Counted from the stretch's first letter, positions 51,807-61,647 are shown. The stretch is DNA of 64,000 bases from Brevibacterium sp. JSBI002 (GCF_026013965.1 NZ_CP110341.1:3677679-3741678); one strand, 5' to 3'. Notes: generated by a model from the sequence alone, not told the origin. Made by a program: numbers and translations.

Positions 51807-52793
51807 ATGACTGATACTCAACTGGTGATCATCGGATCGGGGCCGGCCGGTTACACCGCGGCCGTCTACGCGGCCCGTGCGAACCTCTCGCCGGTCGTCA
51901 TCGCAGGATCGGTGACCGCAGGCGGCGAACTGATGAACACCACCGACGTCGAGAACTTCCCTGGATTCCCCGCCGGTGTGCAGGGGCCCGAACTCATGGA
52001 GAGCATGCGAGAGCAGGCTGAGAAGTTCGGTGCCGAGGTCATCTACGACGATGTCGAGACCCTCAAACTCAACCCGGGTGCCCACGAGATCGAGACCGCT
52101 CTTGGGTCGCGTTACACAGCCAAGGCCGTGATCCTGGCAACGGGTTCGGCATACCGCGAGCTCGGACTGCCCAACGAAAAGAAGCTCTCCGGGCACGGAG
52201 TCAGCTGGTGCGCCACCTGTGACGGATTCTTCTTCCGTGATCAGCACATCGCTGTCATCGGCGGCGGCGACTCCGCACTCGAGGAGGCCACCTTCCTCAC
52301 CCGCTTCGCGTCCAAGGTCACGCTGGTCCACCGTCGGCAGGAGATGCGTGCTTCGCAGGCCATGCAGGACCGCGCGAACGCCGATGAGAAGCTCGAGTTC
52401 CTCCTCGACTCCGAGGTCGCCGAAGTCCACGGTGAAGATTCCCTCACCGGGCTGACCATCCGCAACACCGTCACTGGGGAGACCTCAGAACTGCCGGTGA
52501 CCGGCATGTTCGTGGCTATCGGTTCCGACCCGCGCACAAGCCTGTTCGCCGATCAGCTCGAGATGCGCGCCGACGGGTACCTCAGCGTCGACGGTCGCAC
52601 CTCGAAGACGTCTGTCGAGGGCGTCTTCGCAGCAGGCGACGTCATCGACTCGGTCTATCGTCAGGCCATCACTGCTGCCGGTTCGGGCTGCTCGGCCGCC
52701 CTCGACGCCGAACATTACCTCGGTGACCTCGAAGCTGCTTCAAAGCCCGCCATGGCGGAGGCAGCAGTGGCCGAAGCCTCAGTCGCTTCCTGA
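51807..52793 (+). CDS. trxB: Thioredoxin reductase
   Basis: A 328-residue low-molecular-weight thioredoxin reductase. It moves electrons from NADPH through FAD to thioredoxin. Motifs: FAD site GSGPAGYTAAVYAARA near residue 10, redox pair CATC in WCATCDGFFF near 136, NADPH site GGGDSALEEATF near 155 and FAAGDVID near 277. A SigR-type promoter lies upstream and trxA follows after 123 bases. Both belong to the disulfide-stress response. The C-terminus is Ala/Glu-rich. Confidence 0.97.
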   Translation: MTDTQLVIIGSGPAGYTAAVYAARANLSPVVIAGSVTAGGELMNTTDVENFPGFPAGVQGPELMESMREQAEKFGAEVIYDDVETLKLNPGAHEIETALGSRYTAKAVILATGSAYRELGLPNEKKLSGHGVSWCATCDGFFFRDQHIAVIGGGDSALEEATFLTRFASKVTLVHRRQEMRASQAMQDRANADEKLEFLLDSEVAEVHGEDSLTGLTIRNTVTGETSELPVTGMFVAIGSDPRTSLFADQLEMRADGYLSVDGRTSKTSVEGVFAAGDVIDSVYRQAITAAGSGCSAALDAEHYLGDLEAASKPAMAEAAVAEASVAS

Positions 52794-52916
52794 TCCCGAA
52801 ACGCCCGCTCGTATCGCTGCGCTTGACAGCACAGCGGGCCGAGCGAATAGGCCCGGGAATGAAAGACCCAGCTCCACTGTTCTGATAGAGACATCCGTTG
52901 TGAAGGAAGGTTACTC

Positions 52917-53234
52917 ATGTCGACAGAAGTCACTGATGCCACGTTCGAAGAGAACGTACTGAAGTCCGACAAGCCCGTACTCGTCGATTTCTGGGCTCCT
53001 TGGTGCGGTCCCTGCCGTATGGTCAGCCCCATCGTCGACCAGATCGCCGAAGAGCACGGAGACAAGCTCAACGTGGTCAAGGTCAACACTGACGAGAATC
53101 TCGAGACCGCAAGCACCTATGGAATCACCTCGATTCCGGCGCTGTACGTCTTCAAGGACGGCGAAGTCGCCAAGACCATCATCGGCGCACGTCCGAAGCC
53201 CGCTCTCGAGGATGAGCTCTCCGACTTCATCTGA
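52917..53234 (+). CDS. trxA: Thioredoxin
   Basis: A 105-residue classical thioredoxin with WAPWCGPCRMV (active site Cys-Gly-Pro-Cys), the buried Asp in VLVDFWAPW, and the cis-Pro in TSIPALYVFKDG. It is the electron carrier reduced by TrxB. GAAGGAAGG lies upstream of the ATG. A GC-rich hairpin terminator follows. It is a separate paralogue from the 145-residue protein encoded at 11.3 kb. Confidence 0.98.
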   Translation: MSTEVTDATFEENVLKSDKPVLVDFWAPWCGPCRMVSPIVDQIAEEHGDKLNVVKVNTDENLETASTYGITSIPALYVFKDGEVAKTIIGARPKPALEDELSDFI

Positions 53235-53241
53235 TCGAGTT

Positions 53242-53277
53242 CTAAGGCGCCTGTTGTAGTATCAACGGGCGCCTTAG
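53242..53277 (+). terminator. trxA terminator
   Basis: A perfect 10-bp stem CTAAGGCGCC / GGCGCCTTAG with TGTTG and CAACG pairing further inside, followed by CATTTCT. Confidence 0.75.
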
Positions 53278-53338
53278 GCATTTCTGAGCGCCGCTGAACA
53301 CTGACCCTCGAAACGCATCATCGACGATTGGCACCGCA

Positions 53339-54475
53339 TTGACGAACACGAACTTACCGCGCTATTCGCGCGGCGACATTTCCGAGATGCTGCCCAATAT
53401 CAAAGCTCAGATGGCCCGTTTGGGGCTCCATGTCGGTGATACCGAGACCGCGGACTTCGATCGAGCTTTCGAGTTGGGTGTCCGGCAGTTCCAGCAGGAT
53501 CGGGGGATCCTCTGCGACGGCGTGTTGGGCCCTGAGACGTTTTCTGCGTTGGAGCAGGCTCGATATCAGTTGGGCGACCGCGTGCTCCGATTCGACCCTG
53601 TCAGAGTGCTGACAGGTGATGATGTCGTCGACCTCCAGACCAAGCTAGCCGGCCTCGGCTTCTATCCGGGTCGTATCGATTCCGAGTACGCGTCTCTGAC
53701 CGAGACGGCAGTCAAGGAACTGCAGATGAGTTTGGGCACGAAGGTCGACGGTGTGACGGGACCGCAGACCCTGCGCGGTCTCAACGCGATCGACCGCAAC
53801 CAGGACACCGGCAATCTCTTCGCGCTACAGGAGCGTGCACGCGTGGCGGCTTCGGGTACGTCTCTCGTCGGCCGCACCTTCGTCATCGAGGCAGCAACTA
53901 CAGTTGTAGATTTCCAGACACTGCCAATGACAGATGAGCAGTCGGCCCTCGAGCGTCAGATCACTCTCGATATCGCAAGCCGCCTTGTCGGTCGTTTGGA
54001 AGCCATCGGGGCAGGAGCTCTACTCCTCGAAGGCGACGCCGTCGAAGTCAATCGCGCGGATACCCTCGGCGCATCTGCGGTCATCACCGTCACCGCGGAT
54101 GTCAGCAGATCCAAGGATGCCAACGGACTGGCAACCTTCTACTTCGGTCACGAACGACAGTCGGACCTGAATTCGCCGACGGGGCAGAAGCTCGCAGAGC
54201 TCATCCAAGGAGAACTGGTCGCACGGACCGGAATGCTCGACTGCCGCACGCATGCGCGCACATGGTCATCACTCAAGCGACTGAAGACACCGAAGGTGCA
54301 TGTCGTCAGCGGTTACCTCACCAACCAAGACGATCTCGAGAACCTCCAGGATCCGCACGTGCGAGACGCGATTGCCGACGGCATAGCCGCTGCACTCCAG
54401 CGCCTCTACATTGTGGAGGACAAGGATCCTCAGACCGGCACTCTCAGTCTCGATGCCATCAAAGCACTGAACTAG
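53339..54475 (+). CDS. cwlM: CwlM homologue, catalytically degenerate amidase
   Basis: A 378-residue protein with two peptidoglycan-binding (PG_binding_1) repeats at about residues 15-75 and 85-155, then an amidase_3-like domain (185-365). Zinc-binding His are missing: the DPGHGG position reads FVIEAATTV and the SIHAN position reads VITVTADVS. CwlM in mycobacteria likewise is not an amidase but a regulator of MurA and MurJ. The TTG start has no clear ribosome site. The gene keeps the mycobacterial order trxB-trxA-cwlM-parB-parA, and a hairpin terminator follows before a long gene-free stretch. Confidence 0.87.
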   Translation: MTNTNLPRYSRGDISEMLPNIKAQMARLGLHVGDTETADFDRAFELGVRQFQQDRGILCDGVLGPETFSALEQARYQLGDRVLRFDPVRVLTGDDVVDLQTKLAGLGFYPGRIDSEYASLTETAVKELQMSLGTKVDGVTGPQTLRGLNAIDRNQDTGNLFALQERARVAASGTSLVGRTFVIEAATTVVDFQTLPMTDEQSALERQITLDIASRLVGRLEAIGAGALLLEGDAVEVNRADTLGASAVITVTADVSRSKDANGLATFYFGHERQSDLNSPTGQKLAELIQGELVARTGMLDCRTHARTWSSLKRLKTPKVHVVSGYLTNQDDLENLQDPHVRDAIADGIAAALQRLYIVEDKDPQTGTLSLDAIKALN

Positions 54476-54502
54476 TAAGCCAGCTTCTACGACCATCTTT
54501 GC

Positions 54503-54535
54503 AGAGCCGTGTTCCTTGAGCGGGAGCACGGCTCT
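54503..54535 (+). terminator. cwlM terminator
   Basis: A 9-bp stem AGAGCCGTG / CACGGCTCT about 28 bases after the stop codon, followed by TCG. Confidence 0.65.
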
Positions 54536-54985
54536 TCGCACGCCGGTCTAGAACCTCTGAGAGCAGACCACGGACGACTGAAGACTCACACGCGGCACTC
54601 CCTCCAAGCACCCAGGACGGGTTGATTCACCTCCGAAAGAACACATGCCACTGCCACCGGCAGTTCCGCCCGTCCACTGCCCAGCGGGTGGGTCGAACTA
54701 GATCGACCCAGCACCATGTGCCCGCGAGCCAGCACCGTAGGCCCGGTACCCAGCACGATCGGGCCCACCGTGATATGTTCACGTGAAACGGCGCCTGAAG
54801 CAGACTTCAACCAGGCACATCACCCGAACCAAACTGGGCTTCCGCTGAGAAGTGAGCCGCTCTGATGCCAGCCTGCTATTCAAAACCATCGCCCACGCCC
54901 CCGTGCGCTTTCGCAGCGAGCATTCGCACAGGCGGGGTGGCAGTCTCACCACCACCGACAGAGAATAGTTCCAGTACATTTGCTT

Positions 54986-55001
54986 TGTTTTACGTGAAAC
55001 C
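54986..55001. other. parS: parS-like site 1
   Basis: TGTTTTACGTGAAACC, 14 of 16 matches to the parS consensus TGTTTCACGTGAAACA. Confidence 0.6.
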
Positions 55002-55363
55002 ATTTGGACTCTCCGCGTTAATAGGGCCAATGAAGGCACCAACACCACGTAAGAGAACTGGCGGACACCAGCGCATCCGTATGGAATCACAACAACCCCG
55101 CGATGCGCTCCTAAACCAATCTCGGTGGCACTTGCCCACGGACTTGCCCAGCACCCGATCCAGCGCCATCTCTGCGAATGAGCGACCTGATAACGCAACC
55201 GAAAGCCGCAGCCGAATATGCTCTCACTCGGCACATCGAGATGACACGCATACGGGGTTAAGTACTCTCTGCTTCACACCTAACCCAAAGAGACCTCGCG
55301 TGCATTCTCGCTCAGCTGCAAAGCGGCGGTGGAATTGCCTCGACCTTCTCCTGGGGAGTGGGT

Positions 55364-55379
55364 CGTTTCACGTGGAACA
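55364..55379. other. parS: parS-like site 2
   Basis: CGTTTCACGTGGAACA, 14 of 16 matches to the consensus. Confidence 0.6.
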
Positions 55380-55577
55380 TCGGTATCCAGATTCAGCCGG
55401 TGCCGGTAGTTGCCCCGTGCGTGAAAGAAGAGAGTACGTCCTCACCTCTAACCGGCCGGCGACAGCGACAAACGACCTAACCCACCCGCATATGTCATAT
55501 GTTCTTTTCGAAACGAACAGGCATTCTCCCGTCAGGCGGCTGCACTAGCCGGCGTCGATACGGTCTTCGGCAGAGAA

Positions 55578-55593
55578 CGTTTCACGTGAAACG
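55578..55593. other. parS: parS site 3
   Basis: CGTTTCACGTGAAACG, a perfect palindrome with 14 of 16 matches; only the outermost pair differs. Confidence 0.8.
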
Positions 55594-55927
55594 GAATCTC
55601 TACTTGAAAACAATCGAAAGCATCTCACCCCACGGGTGGTCATCACTTTGTCTGAGTAGGACTGATCATAGACCAGACAACGACAAAACGAACATTTCTT
55701 CGTCTCGCCACGAATGGCGAAGGCCAAGCCCACAGACAACGCGAGACGGCGTTAAAACCGCGAAAGCGTTACAACTTGGTACGACAGACCCGGCAACACA
55801 GAGTAACTGTAGCACCGGCAACAGTGACGAACTGAATACCCAAGCGCCGTAATAGCGACGCAGAACCGCTTCTTTCAAGTGTCTCCCATCAACATACAAA
55901 ACGTCTGGGCTTGCTCGACTAAAACCC

Positions 55928-55943
55928 AGTTTCACGTGAAACA
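55928..55943. other. parS: parS site 4
   Basis: AGTTTCACGTGAAACA, 15 of 16 matches. Confidence 0.85.
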
Positions 55944-56257
55944 TTTGCCACAGGACTGTTTCATCACGTGCCGAAGTACGCTGAATGAGCCGATAACGTC
56001 TGAAGCACCATCTGAGTCGCTACCTCCTGGAATCAGTTCGTCATTTCAAATACGCTCACCGGATGCAGTGGACCTCGGGCCCGAGGAAAGATGCTCTTGA
56101 CGAGTATCCGTGGACACTACGACAGCGATCAACTGCAGTCAGCCATTGAATTGACACTAAAGTGCAGACAGCAGCATTGATCCGTAGCAGTCCGTGCGAG
56201 TCGCCAATGTGGCCCAAAGAAGTGACGCCGATCTAGGAGTTCGATCCTATCCAGTCT

Positions 56258-56273
56258 TGTTTCACGTGAAACA
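56258..56273. other. parS: parS site 5 (perfect)
   Basis: TGTTTCACGTGAAACA, identical to the consensus. Confidence 0.95.
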
Positions 56274-56650
56274 CCACTTACGCTCTTGTCGTTCCAATTC
56301 GACTAGCCCAGAAAAATCACCGGGTCACATTTGACGCAGTATAAAGTTTGTACTCACGACTATCCGCTATCCGGCTGAACTCATAAGCACGATACCGGTT
56401 CTTATCCCATGCCGACTAGCAGTCTTCCAGCCGCAGGACGCGACCTCAACGACGCGGACCGAGGCCTCTAGAAGCCCTTCTTTAGCGTCGGAATTGTGGG
56501 TGAACCATTCTCAATAAGGAAAAGTCGAGGGCTGAGTATCCGAAATCGCTAACCACCTGGACGCGGAGCGTGTCGTGCGATTCGCTGCCCTGTTAGTAGT
56601 CCGGTTAGGGCATCGCGGACGCAATCACCACTGCCTACGCAACGCAACAA

Positions 56651-56666
56651 CGGTTCACGTGAAACA
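56651..56666. other. parS: parS-like site 6
   Basis: CGGTTCACGTGAAACA, 14 of 16 matches. Confidence 0.65.
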
Positions 56667-56806
56667 TGGGCATGTCAGGCATGCCAGCAGAGAACGACCT
56701 CGGCACACCAGCATGAACGTGCCCCGTTTCGGTGTAAGCAGCTTCTGCAGGGGTTGACATGTGTTCGGAACTGCAAGCCCCTACTGCATAGCAGTGACCG
56801 CGGCGC

Positions 56807-56822
56807 GTTTCACGTTAAACAG
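56807..56822. other. parS: parS-like site 7
   Basis: CGTTTCACGTTAAACA, 14 of 16 matches, with one break in the core. Confidence 0.55.
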
Positions 56823-56928
56823 CGACGAATTCCCGGGCTCAGGCCTAAGCTCCACCAAGTACTCCTACTCGTTTCAAACCGGAATATTGCCGCTCCAGTC
56901 GAAGTTCCGACTACCGATCCGACTCTCC

Positions 56929-56944
56929 TGTTTCACGTGAAACA
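56929..56944. other. parS: parS site 8 (perfect)
   Basis: TGTTTCACGTGAAACA, identical to the consensus. Confidence 0.95.
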
Positions 56945-57222
56945 AGTCCTAAGGTAACGGAATCCTCCGACAAAACCAGCATTGAGGCGGATACAGACAC
57001 TCTACCCACTCCTACGGGGGAGGGCCGTCCGCTAACCACGCATATTGACAGTGGAGCTTCGCATCGAGCGAGCCCTCACCTAATGGACGTAGAAACCACC
57101 GCTATTGACGTTCATATTGCCAATCTCCTCAGTATTCCGAGTGTGTTGGCCAGAATTGGCGAATATGATTCCAACGACATCGTTTTGTGGGAGAGGAGTC
57201 GGACAGCAGCAAGCATTAAGAC

Positions 57223-57238
57223 CGTTTCACGTGAAACG
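57223..57238. other. parS: parS site 9
   Basis: CGTTTCACGTGAAACG, perfectly palindromic and extended to 20 bases (ACCGTTTCACGTGAAACGGT). Confidence 0.8.
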
Positions 57239-57354
57239 GTGGCGCCGTCGGCGGATCAGCGAAGACCTACCCGGAGAATATCGGTAGTGACGTTCCATCG
57301 CCTTTTCCATGGAAACTCACACACTGTCTCGGGCACCGTCCGCGAGAAAAAGCC

Positions 57355-57381
57355 GGGCTTCAGGGAATCACCCCGAAGCCC
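57355..57381 (-). terminator. parB terminator
   Basis: A 7-bp stem GGGCTTC / GAAGCCC with inner GGG/CCC pairing, just after the parB stop. Confidence 0.55.
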
Positions 57382-57403
57382 AGCTTCACCTATTGCATTC
57401 CGT

Positions 57404-59452
57404 TCAGAGTGCGTCCTCATGCGAGATTCCCAACAGACCGAGAATACGGTCGAGATCCTCTTGATTCGCAAACTCCACACTCAGCTTGCCTTTGCGTTTG
57501 CCAACAGAGATGTTCACTTTGGTGTCGAGACGATCGCCCAAACGTTCAGCTACCGCGAGGAACTCCGGGGCTACCTTCGTCGTTGCACGTGAAACATTGA
57601 TCGAATCACCTCGGTTGAGCAATACGACGGCTTCTTCCGATGCCCTGACGGATAGACCCTCTGCAACGATTCGCTGTGCTAGCACTTCCATATGTTCGGG
57701 ATCGCGCAGGCCAAGAATCGCTCGAGCATGACCGGCCGAAATGACCCCGGCAGCCACCCTCCTCTGCACCAGAGGAGGCAGACGCAACAGTCGCAGGGTA
57801 TTGGAGATCTGAGGACGAGAACGTCCAATCCGTTCGGAGAGTTCTTCCTGTGTGCATCCGAAGTCCTCGAGCAACTGCCCATAGGCCGCTGCCTCTTCGA
57901 GTGGATTGAGTTCCGCTCGGTGTAAATTCTCCAGAAGCGCGTCACGGAGGAGGTCTGTGTCTTCGACATACCGGATGATTGCCGGAATCGTCGACAGACC
58001 AGCGTCTTTCGTCGCGCGAAGACGCCTCTCACCCATGATGAGCTCGAAGCGCGAGCGGTCGCTCGGCTTCTGCCTAACGACGACGGGCTGAAGGACACCA
58101 ATCTCACGAATGCTGTGGACCAGTTCAGCCAGCAGATCTTCATCAAAGACCGTTCGCGGCTGCCTGGGGTTCGCATCGATGAGATCGACGTCAATCTCAC
58201 CGAATTCGGTATCCGGAATCGACTCGACGCCGTTATAATCCTCGAGATCGGCCTCATCGGCGGTCTCCACCGATTCGGATTCTCCGGACTCTTCAGATGA
58301 GGCTGATGTGCTCGTCCGCGCATCGGTTTCGGAAGTTGTCGAAGTATCTGATCCCGAGGTCACCCCCGGACGACTCTCGTCTTCAGCATCCATTGACTTA
58401 GATGTAACTACAGTCGTAGTGGAGGCCTGCTCGTCAACTCCACTGAGTTCGGACTGGTCTCTTTCATCCGCCTCGTTGTCATCATCGCTTCGACCAGACG
58501 ACGTGTAAACTCCCGGATGCGTTTCGCGAACATCATCCTCGGCCGACGCGGCTGCGGCGGACTCTGAGGACTCAGAGTCATTGATGAAGTCAGAGCTCAC
58601 GTCGACCGACTCATTGCCGGTCAGCTGGGCCGAACTGGATTCAGCAGACGAGCTCGCCGCTGGAGTCTCCACTTCGCCTGAGCCCGTTGCTGGAGTCTCC
58701 ACTTCGCCTGAGCCCGTTGCTGGAGTCTCCACTTCGCCTGAGCCCGTTGCTGGGCCAGAAACCGAGTCGGATGACGATGTCTTCCGCGTCGAACTTTTCG
58801 GCGCTGCAGACGCCTTCTCTGTGCTCTCAACTGGGGAAGCAGAGGACGGACGGGAGCGCGGCGGAGCAGAAGACCCAGCCTTCGTCTTAGTTGACGTCGA
58901 TTTAGCGCCAGCAGAAGTTCTGGAGGAACCGCTCCCGGTTGGCTTCTGTGCAGTCGCCTTCGATGCGTTCGACTTCGCCGTCGATGCCTTCGTTCCCGTC
59001 GTCTTGGAGGTCGCCGTCTTCGTCCCTATCGACTTAGAGGCAGTGGACTTAGAAGCGGTCGATTCAGAGGCGGTGGACTTCGACCCCGCGGGCTTGGACG
59101 CAGAAGTCTTGGCCGACGTGGACGACGCACCCTTGGTCGTTCCCGATTTTGTCGCCCCGGACTTCGAGGACGCTGTCTTCGAGGCAGCTGCCTCAGTCTC
59201 GGTATCTGCACCGGAAGTCGTGGAGGTCGAGCGAGTTGACCCGGATGCCTTCGGCTTGCGTCGTCGGGAGGACTGCATCGACGCAGCTGGGTCCGTGCGC
59301 GCGGTGCGTGACGTCTTCGTCTCGCCCTCGTGTTTGCCGTCTTCCGAGTTCCCGCCTGAGAAGAACACATCGACCGGACGATCATTGGAGTTCGCGTCGG
59401 GGATCAATGCTCCGAGCCCGCGCCCCAGGCCCCTCTTTTTGCGTTCAACCAC
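57404..59452 (-). CDS. parB: Chromosome-partitioning protein ParB with giant disordered insert
   Basis: A 682-residue ParB, about twice the usual length. The first 17 residues keep the ParA-contact motif [14 protein letters not shown]. Residues of about 20-405 are disordered and Ser/Thr/Ala/Lys-rich, then acidic, with three exact copies of [10 protein letters not shown]. The conserved core begins near 408: NPRQPR, the CTP-binding loop [17 protein letters not shown] (about 469-485), the helix-turn-helix [20 protein letters not shown], and a C-terminal dimer domain. It loads on parS and spreads as a CTP clamp. The GTG start overlaps the parA stop by 8 bases. The insert may alter condensate behaviour; this is inference. 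Confidence 0.93.
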   Translation of the reverse strand: MVERKKRGLGRGLGALIPDANSNDRPVDVFFSGGNSEDGKHEGETKTSRTARTDPAASMQSSRRRKPKASGSTRSTSTTSGADTETEAAASKTASSKSGATKSGTTKGASSTSAKTSASKPAGSKSTASESTASKSTASKSIGTKTATSKTTGTKASTAKSNASKATAQKPTGSGSSRTSAGAKSTSTKTKAGSSAPPRSRPSSASPVESTEKASAAPKSSTRKTSSSDSVSGPATGSGEVETPATGSGEVETPATGSGEVETPAASSSAESSSAQLTGNESVDVSSDFINDSESSESAAAASAEDDVRETHPGVYTSSGRSDDDNEADERDQSELSGVDEQASTTTVVTSKSMDAEDESRPGVTSGSDTSTTSETDARTSTSASSEESGESESVETADEADLEDYNGVESIPDTEFGEIDVDLIDANPRQPRTVFDEDLLAELVHSIREIGVLQPVVVRQKPSDRSRFELIMGERRLRATKDAGLSTIPAIIRYVEDTDLLRDALLENLHRAELNPLEEAAAYGQLLEDFGCTQEELSERIGRSRPQISNTLRLLRLPPLVQRRVAAGVISAGHARAILGLRDPEHMEVLAQRIVAEGLSVRASEEAVVLLNRGDSINVSRATTKVAPEFLAVAERLGDRLDTKVNISVGKRKGKLSVEFANQEDLDRILGLLGISHEDAL
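57581..57596. other. parS: parS-like site 10 inside parB
   Basis: CGTTGCACGTGAAACA, 14 of 16 matches, in the coding region near the parB C-terminus. Confidence 0.55.
58661..58750. repeat. Three exact 30-bp tandem repeats in parB
   Basis: Three perfect units of 30 bp starting TGGAGTCTCCACTTCG, encoding [10 protein letters not shown] three times in the disordered ParB insert. In-frame length change by slippage is likely. Confidence 0.9.
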
Positions 59453-60338
59453 GACTTACTCCTCGATTCGCAATTTCTTCGGCGGCTTCCCGATAGGACA
59501 GGGCACCGCTGGAATGTGGGTCATATGAGATCACGGTCTGGCCATAGCTCGGTGCTTCGGAAATCCTCACCGAACGCGGAATGGCAGTACCGAGGACCTG
59601 CTCCGGGAAGTGAGTGCGCACATCCTCAGCGACCTGAGCACTGAGGTTCGTCCGTCCGTCATACATCGTCAGCAGAATCGTCGTGATCGCCAATTCGGGA
59701 TTGAGGTGCTTCTGGATGAGCTGGATGTTCTTCAGCAGCTGGCTGAGGCCCTCGAGTGCATAGTATTCACACTGGATCGGGATGAGGACTTCGCGAGCGG
59801 CCACGAATGCGTTCACCGTCAGCAGACCGAGGCTGGGCGGGCAGTCGATGATGATGTAGTCGACGCGATCTCCCGCTGCTTCCTCCTCCTTGAGGTAGAT
59901 GCCCAAGGCACGCTGCAGTCGCTGTTCACGCGCGACGAGTGACACGAGTTCGATCTCCGCGCCGGCAAGATCGATGGTGGCGGGCACGCACTTGAGAGTG
60001 TCGAAGTCCGGACACTGCGCCACAGCCTCGCGCATCGGAACGTCATCGATGAGGACGTCGTAGATGCTCGTGACCTCGGAATAGTGATCGATCCCCAGGG
60101 CGGTGCTCGCGTTTCCCTGCGGATCGATGTCGATGAGCAGGACGTTGAGCCCCTGATTGGCCAGGGCAGCTGCGATGTTCACCGCCGTCGTGGTCTTTCC
60201 GACGCCACCCTTCTGGTTCGCGATCGTAAAGATACGGGTCGAGTCCGGCCGTGGAAAGGTTGTCTGCGACAGTCGATCCGCACGCCGGTTGTCCCGTGCA
60301 ATCGCGGCACCAATGGGAGACGACTCATCCATGATCGG
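59445..60338 (-). CDS. parA: Chromosome-partitioning ATPase ParA
   Basis: A 297-residue ParA/Soj ATPase with the deviant Walker [19 protein letters not shown], switch I area [17 protein letters not shown] and Walker [19 protein letters not shown]. It binds DNA and forms the gradient that pulls ParB-parS. The ATG at 60338 (MPIMDESS) has GGAG eight bases upstream; the frame to 60371 lacks a ribosome site. Its stop overlaps the parB GTG, so the pair is translated together. It lies after rsmG, the standard actinobacterial order. Confidence 0.94.
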   Translation of the reverse strand, partial: PIMDESSPIGAAIARDNRRADRLSQTTFPRPDSTRIFTIANQKGGVGKTTTAVNIAAALANQGLNVLLIDIDPQGNASTALGIDHYSEVTSIYDVLIDDVPMREAVAQCPDFDTLKCVPATIDLAGAEIELVSLVAREQRLQRALGIYLKEEEAAGDRVDYIIIDCPPSLGLLTVNAFVAAREVLIPIQCEYYALEGLSQLLKNIQLIQKHLNPELAITTILLTMYDGRTNLSAQVAEDVRTHFPEQVLGTAIPRSVRISEAPSYGQTVISYDPHSSGALSYREAAEEIANRGVSRG

Positions 60339-60408
60339 CATAGGGCGCACTCCATCATCCATCGGTTTCACAAGGCTCTGATCCAGCCTAGACCAACTCT
60401 ACTTCGTA

Positions 60409-61089
60409 CTATTTCTTGACGATCTCGACGACACGACTCGGGACCTCGAGGATGCCGCCGCCATCGACGACGTGGATCTGAGGTTGGGACAGTCGATATC
60501 GCTTGATCAGTTTCTTCGCCTTGACCAGCTCGCCTTCGACTGAAGCTCCCTTGAGGGCGAGGATCCGGCCCCCGGGGCTGATCACCTCGCGGGTCCATTC
60601 GATGAGAGTCGTCATCGCCTTGACCGCGCGTGCGGTGATGACCGTGAACATCTCCTCGTCGACGAGTTCCTCGACGCGTGCACGCACGATTCGCACATTC
60701 TTCAGGCCCAGATCGTCGACGACCATGTTCAGCCATTCGACGCGGCGCTCCATCGGTTCGATGAGTACGATCTTCGCCTCGGGGCGCATCAGTGCGATCG
60801 GAATACCCGGCAGCCCGGCGCCGCTGCCGACATCACCGACGACATCATTCTCATTGATGTGTTCGGCAACCACAGCGCAGTTGAGGATGTGCCGGGTCCA
60901 CAGTCGATCGACCTCGCGCGGTCCGATGAGACCCCACTCTATTCCGGTGGTGGCCAGGTGTTCGGCATACCGCTGCGCGGCAGGATAAGCCGCACCGAAG
61001 TACTCTTCGGTGCCGGCCGGAGGCGTCTCCATCTCCGCTGCCGTCGACTCGTTCGAGAGGTCGGTGTCGTGCTCAGGCTGATCAGTCAT
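60409..61089 (-). CDS. rsmG: 16S rRNA 7-methylguanosine methyltransferase
   Basis: A 226-residue RsmG (GidB), which methylates N7 of G527 in 16S rRNA (E. coli numbering). The SAM loop VGDVGSGAGLPGIPIAL is at about residue 77, with IVLIEPMERRVEWLN and ITARAVKAMTTLIEW following. Start ATG 61089 overlaps the khpB stop by eight bases (ATGACTGA); the frame upstream is not coding. Loss of this gene gives low-level streptomycin resistance in other bacteria. Confidence 0.95.
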   Translation of the reverse strand: MTDQPEHDTDLSNESTAAEMETPPAGTEEYFGAAYPAAQRYAEHLATTGIEWGLIGPREVDRLWTRHILNCAVVAEHINENDVVGDVGSGAGLPGIPIALMRPEAKIVLIEPMERRVEWLNMVVDDLGLKNVRIVRARVEELVDEEMFTVITARAVKAMTTLIEWTREVISPGGRILALKGASVEGELVKAKKLIKRYRLSQPQIHVVDGGGILEVPSRVVEIVKK

Positions 61090-61639
61090 CGGCGAGCCGG
61101 ATGACGACATGACGACCGTCGCCCTCACCCTCGGACTGCGAGGCCAGACCGGCGCGTGCAGCTTGGTCATGGATGATCTTGCGCTCGAAGCTGTTCATCG
61201 GCTTGAACGCGAACTCCTCGCCGCCGTCCTTGACTTCGGCAATCGCGCGCTTGGCCTTCTTGATCAGCTCTTCTCGACGGCTGTTCCGGAAACCGTCGAT
61301 ATCAAGCATCAGCCACGACCGCTGACCGGTCTGAGTCTGCACCGCCAGACGACTGAGTTCCTGAAGCGCACCGAGGGTGCGGCCCTCACGGCCGACCAGG
61401 GTGCCCAGGTTGGAGTCCTCGTCGTCTTCGCAGACGATGGACAGCTGTGCACGGCCGTCGGCGACATCAATATCGATATCGCCGTCGATATCGGCCAGAT
61501 CCATCAGCTCTTCGAGGTAGTCCGCGGCGATCTCGCCCTCTTCTTCGAGGAGTTCGGCGCGGCTCTGCTTCGGCGAGGTCTCCTCCGGAGTCTCTTCCCG
61601 TGTCTGTTCGGAGGTCTCGTCGATCTTCTCTTCGGTCAT
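61082..61639 (-). CDS. khpB: KH/R3H RNA-binding protein KhpB (Jag)
   Basis: A 185-residue KhpB (Jag) protein. An acidic N-terminal segment is followed by a KH domain (LVGREGRTLGALQELSRLA, with the GXXG-like loop) and a C-terminal R3H domain (MNSFERKIIHDQA). It binds RNA with KhpA and affects cell division in Gram-positives. It lies between yidC and rsmG as in most bacteria, and overlaps rsmG by eight bases. Confidence 0.93.
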   Translation of the reverse strand: MTEEKIDETSEQTREETPEETSPKQSRAELLEEEGEIAADYLEELMDLADIDGDIDIDVADGRAQLSIVCEDDEDSNLGTLVGREGRTLGALQELSRLAVQTQTGQRSWLMLDIDGFRNSRREELIKKAKRAIAEVKDGGEEFAFKPMNSFERKIIHDQAARAGLASQSEGEGDGRHVVIRLADD

Positions 61640-61647
61640 GTCTGTCC

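Larger units (their letters stand above)
54476..57403. other. Gene-free parS field (centromere-like region)
   Basis: About 2.9 kb without a convincing gene: the frames are short, of uneven composition and with no ribosome sites. GC content is lower than elsewhere in the window. It holds nine parS or parS-like sites (a tenth lies within the parB end and a half-site near 54776), spaced 120-400 bases apart. ParB loading onto the origin-proximal chromosome is the natural role. Confidence 0.85.

Noticed and set aside
56230..56250. A tRNA T-arm-like sequence (GAGTTCGATCC)
   Set aside because: No acceptor stem, D-arm or anticodon arm can be formed around it.
54476..57403. Short open frames in the parS region (for example around 54865-55548)
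   Set aside because: They lack ribosome sites and domains, the composition is uneven and they cover parS sites; noncoding DNA is more likely.
54986..57596. A CRISPR array or integron-like repeat series
   Set aside because: The repeated 16-mer is the parS palindrome, spacing is uneven and the neighbour is parB.
60339..60371. Longer ParA start at GTG 60371
   Set aside because: No ribosome site; GGAG lies correctly before ATG 60338. The choice is not certain.
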